The position numbers and the translations under genes are program-made. The notes beneath the pieces are model-generated. The model saw nothing but the letters and a program-made list of their open reading frames with translations. It ran no database searches and had not been told where the DNA came from. A stretch of 64,000 nucleotides of DNA from JANOSH01 sp031415695. Its GTDB lineage: Bacteria; Actinomycetota; Acidimicrobiia; Acidimicrobiales; Ilumatobacteraceae. Below are positions 8,533-17,414 of this stretch, piece after piece (the stretch's first letter is position 1; the number at the start of each line of letters is the position of its first letter). The stretch is from contig JANOSH010000020.1 in NCBI GenBank assembly GCA_031415695.1, positions 124,001 through 188,000 on the forward strand, read 5' to 3'.

Positions 8533-9711
8533 ATGTCCAATGTCGTGATTGTCGATGCAGTTCGTACCCCTGTTGGCCGTCGAAACGGCGGCCTGTCGTC
8601 GGTGCATCCGGCCGACCTGTTGGCCACCACGCTCAAGGCGCTGTTTTCCCGGAACGACATTGATCCGGCCGTTGTACAGCAGGTTATTGGTGGCTGCGTC
8701 AGCCAGGTTGGCGAGCAGAGTTTCAACATCACCCGTACCGCATGGTTGGCGGCAGGGCTCCCGATTACTACGGCCAACACCACGGTCGACACGCAGTGTG
8801 GCTCAAGCCAACAAGCAACCAACCTTGCAACGGCCTTGGTGCAAGCAGGCATTGTCGACGTTGCTGTCGCCACCGGCGTCGAGGTCATGAGCCGCATCCC
8901 CATCGGCATCAACTCCTCGAAGAAACTTGGCCTGGGTGTCCCCATTCCGAAGTCGTATTTTGCCGAGCTGGAGATGACGTCTCAGTTCGAAGGGGCCGAG
9001 CGAATTGCCGACAAATGGCACATCACCCGCGACGATGCCGATCTTTTCGGACTTCGAAGTCAAGAGCTTGCTGCGCAGGCATGGGCGCAGGGCCGCTTCG
9101 ATGGGCAGTACATCGAGATCGACGCCCCCGATGTCGACGAAGAGGGCAAGCCCACCGGGACCACGCATCGGGTCTCACGAGACGAAGGCCTTCGCGACAC
9201 CACAGCCGAGGCGTTGGCGAAACTCAAGCCAGTCGCTCGCGAGAATGGTGTTCATACAGCTGGCAACTCCAGCCAGATCTCTGACGGCGCTTCGGCTGTG
9301 CTCATGATGACCGAGGAGCGTGCTGCACAGCTTGGCTTGACAGCGCGTGCCCGCATTGTCGATACCTGCCTTGTGGGCGTAGACCCAGTACTCATGCTCA
9401 CGGGCCCGATGGACGCAACCAAGCACTTGCTCCACCGAACCGGGCTCACCATCAACGATATCGACACGTTCGAGATCAACGAGGCTTTTGCTTCGGTTGT
9501 GCTTGCCTGGGCCAAAGAGGTCGATGCCGACATGGCACGGACCAACCCGAACGGTGGAGCAATAGCACTCGGTCACCCATTGGGTGCCACCGGCGGGTTC
9601 TTGTTGACCAAGGCGCTGTACGAGCTCGAGCGAACCTCGGGACGTTACGGCTTGGTATCGATGTGCTGTGGCGGCGGTCTAGGAACGGGCACCATTATCG
9701 AACGGCTCTGA
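8533..9711 (+). CDS. Acetyl-CoA acetyltransferase (thiolase)
   Basis: It condenses or cleaves acyl-CoA thioesters. The active-site nucleophile Cys89 lies in VDTQCGSSQQA. NEAFASVV supplies the Asn region, GGAIALGHPLGATGG contains the catalytic His, and CCGGGLGTG contains the second catalytic Cys. I chose the ATG at 8533 (MSNVVIVDAVRTP), which matches the family N-terminus. The frame opens 11 codons earlier. A stem-loop follows the stop. With the acyl-CoA dehydrogenase further right this suggests fatty-acid or branched-chain catabolism, though the genes are not linked. Confidence 0.94.
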   Translation: MSNVVIVDAVRTPVGRRNGGLSSVHPADLLATTLKALFSRNDIDPAVVQQVIGGCVSQVGEQSFNITRTAWLAAGLPITTANTTVDTQCGSSQQATNLATALVQAGIVDVAVATGVEVMSRIPIGINSSKKLGLGVPIPKSYFAELEMTSQFEGAERIADKWHITRDDADLFGLRSQELAAQAWAQGRFDGQYIEIDAPDVDEEGKPTGTTHRVSRDEGLRDTTAEALAKLKPVARENGVHTAGNSSQISDGASAVLMMTEERAAQLGLTARARIVDTCLVGVDPVLMLTGPMDATKHLLHRTGLTINDIDTFEINEAFASVVLAWAKEVDADMARTNPNGGAIALGHPLGATGGFLLTKALYELERTSGRYGLVSMCCGGGLGTGTIIERL

Positions 9712-9713
9712 CA

Positions 9714-9742
9714 CTCACAGGCTGTCTTGACAGCCCTGTGAG
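9714..9742 (+). terminator. Stem-loop after the thiolase gene
   Basis: An imperfect inverted repeat (CTCACAGGCTGTC then GACAGCCCTGTGAG, one bulged base) begins 3 nt after the thiolase stop. No T-tract follows, so if it terminates transcription it does so without the classic U-run. Confidence 0.5.
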
Positions 9743-9789
9743 ACAACCAGTGAGAGTGCGGGTGAGGTGGCCGTTGCACAACGAGGGGC

Positions 9790-10446
9790 ATGTCCCTCCC
9801 CCGTGCTCTACGTTACGACCGCGACTGGAATGAGTTCCTGGCGGCGCTGCCGACCGAAGCTGCCCACGACCTGACCCAACGGCTCGCGTCGACTTACGGC
9901 CCTGACACTGTTGCCGACGATGCGCTGTACGAGCTGCTCTGCGAGGCAGCGGCAGGCTCGATACCGGCGGCACGCCTGATCCTGCGGCGTTTGCTGCCAC
10001 CGATTCAGATGATTGCGGCGCGGCGGTCACGACAGGGATGCGGCCGAACACTTGACCTAGTGGATGAACTCGTTTCGACGACGTGGATTCTCATTCGGTG
10101 CTACCCGGTTAGCCGGTCACCGCGCCACATTGCGTCTCGAATTGCGAGCGAGGCCGAATACGCTGTGTTTGTGCGCCCCCTTCGATTGAACAGTGCGCGC
10201 GAATACCCCGCAACCGTTCTGCCCGAACCAACTAGCCCAGTACGCAATCCCGGGGACGAGGTCCTCGAACTGCTCCGGATTGGCCAAGCAGCACATCTCG
10301 ACCCTGACGACCTCCGTCTTGTCGGGCAGCTTGCCCTCGGTAGCGAATCGGTGTCTCAGACGGCTGAGCGACTGGGTTGCACATCTCGAACGATTCTCAA
10401 TCGACGCCGAACCGTCGAGCGTTCGCTGCTGCGGGCGGCCGGCTAG
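9790..10446 (+). CDS. Sigma-factor-like helix-turn-helix protein
   Basis: A 218-residue soluble protein I cannot name. The C-terminal 50 residues (SVSQTAERLGCTSRTILNRRR...) resemble a sigma-70 region 4 helix-turn-helix. The N-terminal part (helical, with RRLLPPIQMIAARRSRQGCG) loosely recalls sigma region 2 but lacks a clear core-binding motif. Related actinobacterial proteins are usually annotated only as hypothetical. The next gene starts with a GTG overlapping this stop (TAGTG), so the two are probably co-translated. Confidence 0.6.
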   Translation: MSLPRALRYDRDWNEFLAALPTEAAHDLTQRLASTYGPDTVADDALYELLCEAAAGSIPAARLILRRLLPPIQMIAARRSRQGCGRTLDLVDELVSTTWILIRCYPVSRSPRHIASRIASEAEYAVFVRPLRLNSAREYPATVLPEPTSPVRNPGDEVLELLRIGQAAHLDPDDLRLVGQLALGSESVSQTAERLGCTSRTILNRRRTVERSLLRAAG

Positions 10447-10943
10447 TGCTGCTACGTGTTCTGCTGACGAGCGGTCTGTTGGCCCTCGCAGCGTGTCGTT
10501 CCACGCCACTGGGACTAGCGGCCGATCAGGCCGAAGTTCGCTACGTGTACGACGGCGACACGATCCTTGTTCGCGTGTCAGGCCGTGCAGAACGAGTTCG
10601 ACTTATCGGCATCGACACTCCCGAGAGCGTGTCAAGATCCACGGCCGTGGAGTGTCACGGCCCCGAGGCAGCCGACACCTTGCGGGCGCTCTTGCCGGTC
10701 GGTACGGTCGTTCGTCTTGTACGTGATGTGGAACCTCGTGACCCGTACGACCGGTTGTTGGCGTACGTCTTTCGGGTGGATGACGAGCTATTCGTTAACG
10801 TCGAGATGGCTCGTCTCGGCGAGGCAACCGAGCTGTTTATTGGTGCCAACATCGCCTATGTCGATTCCGTTCGTTCGGCCGTTGCCGAGGCTCGGCAAGA
10901 CAATCGCGGCATCTGGGGCGCCTGCCCTGTACCTGGCAGCTAG
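10446..10943 (+). CDS. Secreted thermonuclease-like lipoprotein (SNase/TNase fold)
   Basis: A short hydrophobic leader ends in a lipobox (LALAAC), so the protein is probably lipid-anchored outside the membrane. The domain has the staphylococcal-nuclease signature: DGDTILVRV, the catalytic-arginine strand RVRLIGIDTPE, DPYDRLLAYVF for the second arginine, and the closing ARQDNRGIWG. The GTG at 10446 is favoured, because it starts right at the lipoprotein leader and overlaps the previous stop. A longer reading from 10377 adds no plausible signal sequence. Substrate would be extracellular nucleic acid. Confidence 0.83.
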   Translation: MLLRVLLTSGLLALAACRSTPLGLAADQAEVRYVYDGDTILVRVSGRAERVRLIGIDTPESVSRSTAVECHGPEAADTLRALLPVGTVVRLVRDVEPRDPYDRLLAYVFRVDDELFVNVEMARLGEATELFIGANIAYVDSVRSAVAEARQDNRGIWGACPVPGS

Positions 10944-10954
10944 CTTCATACTCG

Positions 10955-11788
10955 ATGAGCGAACTCGCCCGACGACTCGGATACTCCGCAACCACCCGCC
11001 TCGTCATCGTCAACTGCGACGACCTGGGGTCGTCCCACGCGGCCAACATGGGGGTCTACCAAGCGCTACGAGACGGGTACGCATCAAGTGCCGGGTTGAT
11101 GGTTCCTGCTCCTTGGGCGCGCCACGCTGCTCAGATGTACAGCAGCGAGGACATCGGCGTACATCTGACGTTGAATGCTGAGCACGAGGTCTATCGATGG
11201 GGTCCAATCACCCATGCGCCGTCTTTGGTAGCCGGCGATGGTGGTTTTCCACGAACCATCAGTGATTTATGGGAGCACGCCGACCCCGAAGAAGTCTTCC
11301 GCGAATGTCGAACCCAGATTGAGCGGGCCATCGCATGGGGAATTGATGTGACACATCTCTCACCACATATCACGGCAATGACGCTTCGTCCCGAATTCTT
11401 TGATGTGTATCTCGAACTGGCTGTCGACTTTCGATTACCTCTCCGACTGCCGAGTTCAATTTCTGAAGAAAATGTCGGATTTCCATTCAGAAGACTCGCC
11501 CGCGAGGCAGGCATTCTGTTTCCCGACTTCTTCGATCACGACTGGCGCGCGGGAAGCCGGCATCGAGTACTCGATGAATTACGTGATCTTCCCGCTGGTA
11601 TCACCGAGGTGCATATCCAACCGGTGCTCGACACGCCCGAAATTCGTGCGCTGACCAGTGACGCCGCTGCGTGGGTTGACGATCTGGATTTTGTTTTGAA
11701 CGACGAACGACTACCCGACAGCATCGCTACATCTGGGGCAAAAATTATCGGATACCGCGAATTGCGTGACGCCATGCGCGCCGAGTGA
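10955..11788 (+). CDS. YdjC/ChbG-family carbohydrate deacetylase
   Basis: The family removes N-acetyl groups from oligosaccharides with a metal bound by Asp and His. Visible motifs are IVNCDDLGSSHAANMGV (Asp pair), IGVHLTLNAEHE (His) and THLSPHITAM (His). Length 277 fits. It starts 11 nt after the nuclease lipoprotein, so it is likely in the same operon. It lies just upstream of the glycan cluster, which suggests but does not prove a role in glycan modification. Confidence 0.85.
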   Translation: MSELARRLGYSATTRLVIVNCDDLGSSHAANMGVYQALRDGYASSAGLMVPAPWARHAAQMYSSEDIGVHLTLNAEHEVYRWGPITHAPSLVAGDGGFPRTISDLWEHADPEEVFRECRTQIERAIAWGIDVTHLSPHITAMTLRPEFFDVYLELAVDFRLPLRLPSSISEENVGFPFRRLAREAGILFPDFFDHDWRAGSRHRVLDELRDLPAGITEVHIQPVLDTPEIRALTSDAAAWVDDLDFVLNDERLPDSIATSGAKIIGYRELRDAMRAE

Positions 11789-11858
11789 CCAACCTTCTCT
11801 AATTGTCAAGAACTCGTCAACAATCAGACCTCAGCCGTTCAACGAACTGAACGTTTCT

Positions 11859-11903
11859 TGAATATATTTCATGAAACTCGCCTATCGGGCGGAAATATAT
11901 TCA
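11859..11903. promoter_or_regulatory. AT-rich 12-bp inverted repeat upstream of the glycan cluster
   Basis: TGAATATATTTC (11859-11870) and GAAATATATTCA (11892-11903) are perfect inverted arms separated by 21 bp. The surrounding 230-bp gap (11789-12018) is conspicuously AT-rich compared with its neighbours, as expected for a promoter/operator region driving the cluster. The spacing would put the two arms on one face of the helix about three turns apart, so dimer or looping binding is plausible. Confidence 0.5.
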
Positions 11904-12018
11904 GTTACAGTCAACTTTGTTCATTTTTGTATTGGCGTGCTTGATACAGACTGAACATGGCCAAGGGCGGGCCGCCGCGATACTCACCCTGCATTCTCAC
12001 CCCCCGAGGACTCATCAA

Positions 12019-12768
12019 ATGACCCTGCTTGACGACGCGCCCCAAGTTGCCATGTACGCCGCTCCCTATGGTTCGCTTGACCTTTCGACTCCACCACCAA
12101 CCATCAGTGTTGTCATTCCAACGCTGAATGAGGAAAAGAACATCGTGGCTGTGTTGGCCCGGATCCCGGAGTGGATCGACGAGGTCATCATCGTCGACGG
12201 ACAGTCGACCGACGACACGATCGCCACTGCCTTGGCTTTCATGCCACGGGCTCGGATCGTTCTCCAAAAGGCCAAGGGCAAAGGCGACGCTCTGTCATGT
12301 GGGTTCAATGCCGCGACCTGTGACGTGATCGTGATGCTGGACGCCGACGGTTCCACCAGCCCCGATGAAATACCTCGCTTCATAGCAGCCCTACGGACCG
12401 GAGCCGACTTTGCTAAAGGCACCCGGTTTGTCACCGGCGGTGGCAGCTCCGACATCACGCATCTGCGCAGCTTGGGCAACCGCGTGCTCACCACCATCGT
12501 GAACCGCTGCTGGGGCGTGAAGTACACCGACCTCTGCTACGGGTACAACGCCTTTTGGCGTCGATGTCTGCCAGCGCTCAGCATCGACTCGAGCGGGTTC
12601 GAAGTAGAGACACTTCTAAACATTAAAGCTGCGCGTAATGGGCTCAACGTTGTCGAAGTACCCAGCTACGAAGCAACCAGGACCCACGGCCTGAGCAACT
12701 TGAACGCATGGCGTGACGGCTCGCGGGTGTTGCGAACCATTTTCGCTGAACGCATTCGTCCTCGATGA
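12019..12768 (+). CDS. Glycosyltransferase family 2 (dolichyl/undecaprenyl-phosphate sugar synthase-like)
   Basis: It transfers a sugar from a nucleotide donor, by resemblance to polyprenyl-phosphate glycosyltransferases. The GT-A fold is clear: ISVVIPTLNEEKNI, DEVIIVDGQSTDDT, GKGDALSCGF and the metal-binding MLDADGS. The Cys-rich VKYTDLCYGYNAFWR block is typical of this subgroup. I start at 12019, where GAGGA lies 8 nt upstream. The 34-codon longer reading is poor sequence. First gene of the cluster. Its stop overlaps the next start (ATGA). Confidence 0.88.
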   Translation: MTLLDDAPQVAMYAAPYGSLDLSTPPPTISVVIPTLNEEKNIVAVLARIPEWIDEVIIVDGQSTDDTIATALAFMPRARIVLQKAKGKGDALSCGFNAATCDVIVMLDADGSTSPDEIPRFIAALRTGADFAKGTRFVTGGGSSDITHLRSLGNRVLTTIVNRCWGVKYTDLCYGYNAFWRRCLPALSIDSSGFEVETLLNIKAARNGLNVVEVPSYEATRTHGLSNLNAWRDGSRVLRTIFAERIRPR

Positions 12769-13715
12769 GCCCCAACCTCGATCCCTGCGCTGCCGCTAGC
12801 GTCGTTATTTGCGCCCACACACTCCGACGCTGGCCCGCGTTGCGGCGCGCCGTTTCCTCGCTCCACGCGCAGACCCTCAAACCGGAACAGATCATCGTCG
12901 TAATCGACGGCAACGACCAGCTACTCGCTAGAGCGCGACACGAGCTCGTCCTCGAGGACATTCCAGTCCACGTGGTACCCAACTCTCGGACCAAAGGCCT
13001 CTCCGGTGCCCGAAACACCGGCGTGCTGCTGGCCGATTGCCCTGTTGTCGCATTCCTTGACGATGACGCCATTGCCGAGCCCGGTTGGCTCCAAGCAATC
13101 ATGAATGGATTCGAAGCCGGAGTGCTCGCCGTCGGCGGCTGGGCGACTCCTCTCGACTCAACCGCCATACCCGCCTGGTGGCCACGCGAGTACGACTGGG
13201 TCGTTGGCTGTAGCCATGTGGGGCTGCCAGCACAGGGCGGCTCCGTACGCAACGTTCTCGGTTGCACCATGGCGTTCAAACGCGAAGCCTTCTGCCGGGT
13301 GGGCCTGTTTCACGAAGGCATCGGCCGGGCGGGGAACACGGCACTTGGTTGCGAGGAGACCGAGCTGTGCATTCGGCTCACCACAACGGTGGGGGGACAA
13401 CCTGTTCGCCTTGTTCCCGGCGCGCTCATTCGTCACGATGTCGAGCCCGAACGATTCAGCGCGCGCTACCTGGTGAAGCGATGCTTCGCTGAAGGTAGAT
13501 CGAAGGCGAAGGTCAAAGCACTCGTCGGTCCGCGTGCTCTGTCGGCTGAATCTGCCCATATTCGATCGACGCTGCCAAAGGCATTTGCACGCGCTCTGGG
13601 CGGGGTGCCCCTCGGACGCAAGGGCGCGCTTGGTATGGCCGCGGCAATTGTTGGTGGAGTGGGCGTTGCCGGGGCCGGCTTTATCCAAGAGACACTGGCC
13701 GAAAAGCTGCGATGA
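12765..13715 (+). CDS. Glycosyltransferase family 2
   Basis: A 316-residue GT-A enzyme. ASVVICAHTLRRWPALRRA opens the nucleotide-binding fold, then IIVVIDGNDQ, LSGARNTGV and the metal-binding FLDDDA. The substrate-side motif GCEETELCIRL matches GT2 enzymes that act on surface glycans. A hydrophobic stretch near the C-terminus (AAIVGGVGVAGAGF) may associate with the membrane. It overlaps both neighbours by 4 nt. Confidence 0.88.
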   Translation: MSPNLDPCAAASVVICAHTLRRWPALRRAVSSLHAQTLKPEQIIVVIDGNDQLLARARHELVLEDIPVHVVPNSRTKGLSGARNTGVLLADCPVVAFLDDDAIAEPGWLQAIMNGFEAGVLAVGGWATPLDSTAIPAWWPREYDWVVGCSHVGLPAQGGSVRNVLGCTMAFKREAFCRVGLFHEGIGRAGNTALGCEETELCIRLTTTVGGQPVRLVPGALIRHDVEPERFSARYLVKRCFAEGRSKAKVKALVGPRALSAESAHIRSTLPKAFARALGGVPLGRKGALGMAAAIVGGVGVAGAGFIQETLAEKLR

Positions 13716-15733
13716 GTTCCGTTCCGGTTCTCACCTACCATCGCGTCTGCACCGACGCATCGGGCCCCATAGCCGAGTTCAGCGTTACCCCAGCACAGTT
13801 CGCGGAGCAGCTCGATCTCATCGAATCTCTGGGATTTCACGTGATCGACGCTAACGACCTGGCACAAGCTCGAACGAAGGGGCTGCCAGTGGCCCCCCAG
13901 TCTGTCGTCGTGACCTTCGACGACGGGTTCCGGGACAATCTCGATGCCTTCGAATCACTGGCCAAGCGACAGATGCCCGCCACCCTCTTTGTATCAACGG
14001 GCTTGCTCGACGGCATCGACAACGGCGGGCAAAGGCTTGGACCCATGCTACGGCCGAACGATCTGAACGACATTCGCCAGCTTGGAGGGCGGATTGGCTG
14101 TCATGGGCACGAACATCTTGAACTCGATGCCTGCTCAACAACTCGAGCCGAGTTCGACATACGAACGAGCCGACGCTGTTTGCAGGATTGGCTCGGTGCA
14201 CCCGTGACACTGTTTGCCTACCCGTACGGCTACAACTCTGCAGGGGTTCGAGGCTTGGTAGAAAATGCGGGCTTCGACGCTGCATATGCGGTTGGAAACC
14301 GGGCCTCGACCACCCGCGACAGCCCGTGGGCCATATCTCGATTCTTGATTCGAGCAGACACGTCGACGTCGCAACTCGTAGCGTGGCTTTCGGGTCGTAG
14401 CGACCTCGGCAGTGGCCGTGAGCGCCTGGCAACCAAGGGTTGGCGGCTGGTGCGAAAGACCCGACGACACGCCTACGTAGCCCTTCGCGATCCAACGCTC
14501 GATCTTGTGCCGTTGGTCCCGATGCACGTGGCAGCTGTACAGCTAGACAGCGGCACGGTCACGCGCCGACCGTCGACCGCCGAGAACACCGAGGTCGCTG
14601 GAGCCCTGTGTCTTGTGCGATCCGGTCGACGACCCGTCGGTATCACCACTGTGATGGGTCGTGCCGCACATGACAATGCCAGTCTTATTGCCCACCTCGA
14701 GCGCATCGTCGACACCCCTGCTGCTCTGCCTGCGGTTAGCGACCTCGACCTTGAGTCCGTAACCATTGTCGTGGCCAGCAGAGATCGTGCAGACAGCCTA
14801 CGAGTCACGCTGCCGTTGCTCTTGTCGCTTGATCACCCGCGCTACGAGGTCATTGTCGTCGACAACGCCCCTTCGACTACCGCAACCCGCGATCTAGTAA
14901 CCGGGCTTGCGGCAGCAGACTCGCGACTTCGGTACGTCTGTGAACCACTGCCAGGCTTATCGCGAGCACGGAACTGCGGGCTTGACCTGGCGACAACCTC
15001 GCTCGTGACCTTTGCCGACGACGACATAGAACCCGAGCCCGACTATTTACGGCAGCTGTGCGAGCCATTCTCGATGCGTCCCGAGGTGTGGTGCGTATCG
15101 GGCTTGGTACTGCCCGCCGAGCTGGACACGACCGCCCAGCGGCTGTTCGAGGAATTCGGCGGCTTTAGTGCCGGCGTCGAGCGGCGAGAGTTCCAGATCA
15201 ATATGCAACCGCGTCCGTCGGCTATCTTTCCCTACTCCCCCGGCCTTTTCGGCACGGGAGGATGTCTGGCGTTTCGAACCCGCGCACTGCGGTCACTCGG
15301 CGGATTCGACCCCGTGTTGGGGGCCGGTACCGCGTCCGTAGGCGGCGAGGATCTCGACATAACAATGCGAGTAATCAGGGCCGGGGCGACGCTGATATAC
15401 CAACCGACCGCGGTTGTTTGGCATCACCACCATCGCGAACTCGACGCCCTGACACGCCAGGTGCACAACTACGGCGCCGGGTTGACCGCCGCGTACACCA
15501 AGCTCATGCTCCGGCCGTCGACCGCTCTACAAATTCTTCAGCGATTGCCGGCCGGGCTTGCCATGTTACTGCCAGGGTCCGAGAAGAATTCGAACCGTTC
15601 CGGCACCTACCCGACCAGCCTCATTGCCCTTGAGATGCGCGGACTCGTCACCGGTTGGGTCGGATATCTTCGGTCGGCCGTGGGCGGTGGTCGACGAGCT
15701 CGAAACCACGCGGCGAGCGCTCAGCATGGTTGA
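13712..15733 (+). CDS. Polysaccharide deacetylase-glycosyltransferase fusion (NodB + GT2)
   Basis: A two-enzyme protein of 673 residues. Residues 1-235 form a NodB polysaccharide deacetylase: PVLTYHRVCTD, the catalytic VVVTFDDGFRDN and the metal-binding CHGHEHLELD. Residues about 345-620 form a GT2 glycosyltransferase: VTIVVASRDRADSL, EVIVVDNAPST, LSRARNCGLD, the metal site FADDDIEP and GGEDLDITMRV. The connecting segment (around 265-335) resembles the N-terminal segment of the later GT2 at 17411, and the two GT2 domains look paralogous (WHHHHRELD versus WHHHRSSPEE). It overlaps its neighbours by 4 and 8 nt, so it is translated within the cluster. Confidence 0.87.
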   Translation: MSSVPVLTYHRVCTDASGPIAEFSVTPAQFAEQLDLIESLGFHVIDANDLAQARTKGLPVAPQSVVVTFDDGFRDNLDAFESLAKRQMPATLFVSTGLLDGIDNGGQRLGPMLRPNDLNDIRQLGGRIGCHGHEHLELDACSTTRAEFDIRTSRRCLQDWLGAPVTLFAYPYGYNSAGVRGLVENAGFDAAYAVGNRASTTRDSPWAISRFLIRADTSTSQLVAWLSGRSDLGSGRERLATKGWRLVRKTRRHAYVALRDPTLDLVPLVPMHVAAVQLDSGTVTRRPSTAENTEVAGALCLVRSGRRPVGITTVMGRAAHDNASLIAHLERIVDTPAALPAVSDLDLESVTIVVASRDRADSLRVTLPLLLSLDHPRYEVIVVDNAPSTTATRDLVTGLAAADSRLRYVCEPLPGLSRARNCGLDLATTSLVTFADDDIEPEPDYLRQLCEPFSMRPEVWCVSGLVLPAELDTTAQRLFEEFGGFSAGVERREFQINMQPRPSAIFPYSPGLFGTGGCLAFRTRALRSLGGFDPVLGAGTASVGGEDLDITMRVIRAGATLIYQPTAVVWHHHHRELDALTRQVHNYGAGLTAAYTKLMLRPSTALQILQRLPAGLAMLLPGSEKNSNRSGTYPTSLIALEMRGLVTGWVGYLRSAVGGGRRARNHAASAQHG

Positions 15734-17414
15734 GTCATCACTCGGTAGTAACCGGAGCCAAGACCGCCTACGCCGATCATCGAACGCCTTACTGCTGAAT
15801 ACGGCACTCACCGGAGTACTCGGTCTTGTGTTCTGGCAGATCGCTGCTCATCGGTGGAGTCCCGAAGTCATTGGCCGTGACGGTGTCCTTATCAACTCCG
15901 CCGTGGCCATCGCCACATTCAGCTACATGAATCTGCCCTATGCGATCATGACGATCTTTCCGACAGCCCGTAACGTCGTGGGTTTGGCGTGCAAGGCGTA
16001 CGTTGGCACGGCACTGGTCGCCGCAACCGCCGCAACCGTCGTGTTGGTCACTGGCACGCTTGGGTCGTCTGGGCTCACCCGAGCAACGTCGGCGGTTGCT
16101 ATCGGGTTCATTGCTCTGGCGGCACTCACCACAACGTTTGCACTCCAAGATTCGATGCTCACCGCTATTGGCCGCTGGGCTGTGGTACCCGCCGAGAATC
16201 TGCTTTTCGGCATTGCAAAGATCGTCGTGTTGCTTGCCATACCCGTCGCCGCCATTGATCATCCGATTCTCGCTAGCTGGCTCTTGCCCATTCCTCTGGT
16301 GATCATCGGGGCCAACCTCGTTCTGGCTAGAACGGCTCACCGGCTCAAGCGATCATTGCGGCGGCGTACAACGGTACGGTGGCTCGACCAACCACGCTTT
16401 ATTGCGGGCGACCTGATTGGGTCATTGGCCAACAACCTGCTCCACGGTGCCCTGCCTCTGCTTGTGTTGGCCTCGACCTCGGCACGGCAGAACGGTTTCT
16501 TTTATGCCGCTTATGTCATTGGATCTCAACTCTCAAACGTGGGTCTGTTCGTCGGCTTGAGCTTCACCGCCGAGGCGTCGCGCCACCCCGGCGAGACCGC
16601 TGCGCTGGCAAGGACAGCGCTGTGGAGAAGCGTCTTGTTGACGACGACTCTGTGCGCAGGGGTAGCACTTTTGGGCCCTATCGTGATGCGGTTCTACGGG
16701 CCCGACTATGTCACCAACGCCACGGCAACCCTTCGACTGCTCGGCTTCGCTGCTTTACCAATGCCCTTCCTGGCAGTCTTCATGGCAATTGGCCGCGTGA
16801 ACCGGCGTAGCGGCCGGGCATTGCTTGTCGAGGTGGCAACAGCGGTCGGCGTGCTGACGCTAGCAACACCACTCATCCGGCGATTCGGAGGACCGGGCGC
16901 AGCGCTCGCGATGTTCATCGTTACCACGACCGTGGCAATCGTGATCGCCCCGCGACTGTGGAGCGACCTGGGCGGCCGACGTTTGCAACTCCGCGTTCCA
17001 ACCGTCGATCGAAAGGTCTGGCCTATAGGCATTCGACAAGGCAAGCCAATTAGTGGCGCGACGGCAGCGCTGATAGCTCTTAGCCTGTGCGGAGTCGTGC
17101 TAGTAGCTCTCGATGCCCCAGGTTGGCTTCGAGTGCCGGGTGCTCTCGTCACCATGACCCTGTTACCAGGACTTCTGTGGACGTCCTTCGATCGCTGGGA
17201 TGACACTCGTATCATTGCTCTCGTGCTGGGGAGCGTGACTGCTTGGATACTTGTCACGCAGCTACTGCTTGCCGTCGGATGGTGGAAGCCACTCGCTCTG
17301 GCGGCGATAGCGCCTCTGGTTGTTGCTGGCCGACTTGTTGCACTTGCGCTCGACGGTGCGCTCGCGCCCGATGTGGTCGTTGTGGCGAACGAGTTAGATC
17401 GGGTGGCGGCGTGA
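15726..17414 (+). CDS. Polysaccharide flippase-like membrane protein (MOP superfamily)
   Basis: A polytopic membrane protein of about 560 residues with some 12-14 hydrophobic helices, starting with LLLNTALTGVLGLVFWQIAAH as in Wzx/MurJ-type lipid-linked glycan flippases. The C-terminal quarter adds further helices after a hydrophilic loop (RRLQLRVPTVDRK). The ATG at 15726 overlaps the previous stop by 8 nt. The frame opens earlier, but that part duplicates the preceding gene. Its place among glycosyltransferases supports export of an assembled oligosaccharide. Confidence 0.82.
   Translation: MVESSLGSNRSQDRLRRSSNALLLNTALTGVLGLVFWQIAAHRWSPEVIGRDGVLINSAVAIATFSYMNLPYAIMTIFPTARNVVGLACKAYVGTALVAATAATVVLVTGTLGSSGLTRATSAVAIGFIALAALTTTFALQDSMLTAIGRWAVVPAENLLFGIAKIVVLLAIPVAAIDHPILASWLLPIPLVIIGANLVLARTAHRLKRSLRRRTTVRWLDQPRFIAGDLIGSLANNLLHGALPLLVLASTSARQNGFFYAAYVIGSQLSNVGLFVGLSFTAEASRHPGETAALARTALWRSVLLTTTLCAGVALLGPIVMRFYGPDYVTNATATLRLLGFAALPMPFLAVFMAIGRVNRRSGRALLVEVATAVGVLTLATPLIRRFGGPGAALAMFIVTTTVAIVIAPRLWSDLGGRRLQLRVPTVDRKVWPIGIRQGKPISGATAALIALSLCGVVLVALDAPGWLRVPGALVTMTLLPGLLWTSFDRWDDTRIIALVLGSVTAWILVTQLLLAVGWWKPLALAAIAPLVVAGRLVALALDGALAPDVVVVANELDRVAA

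Noticed and set aside
15789..16340. Minus-strand frame opposite the flippase
   Set aside because: Composition (Cys, Gly, Arg-rich) is typical of antisense to a membrane protein; no start signal or family features.
17243..17410. N-terminal extension of the GT2 at 17411
   Set aside because: Starts with TTG inside the flippase gene and is Cys/Arg-rich; the GTGA overlap at 17411 is the natural start.
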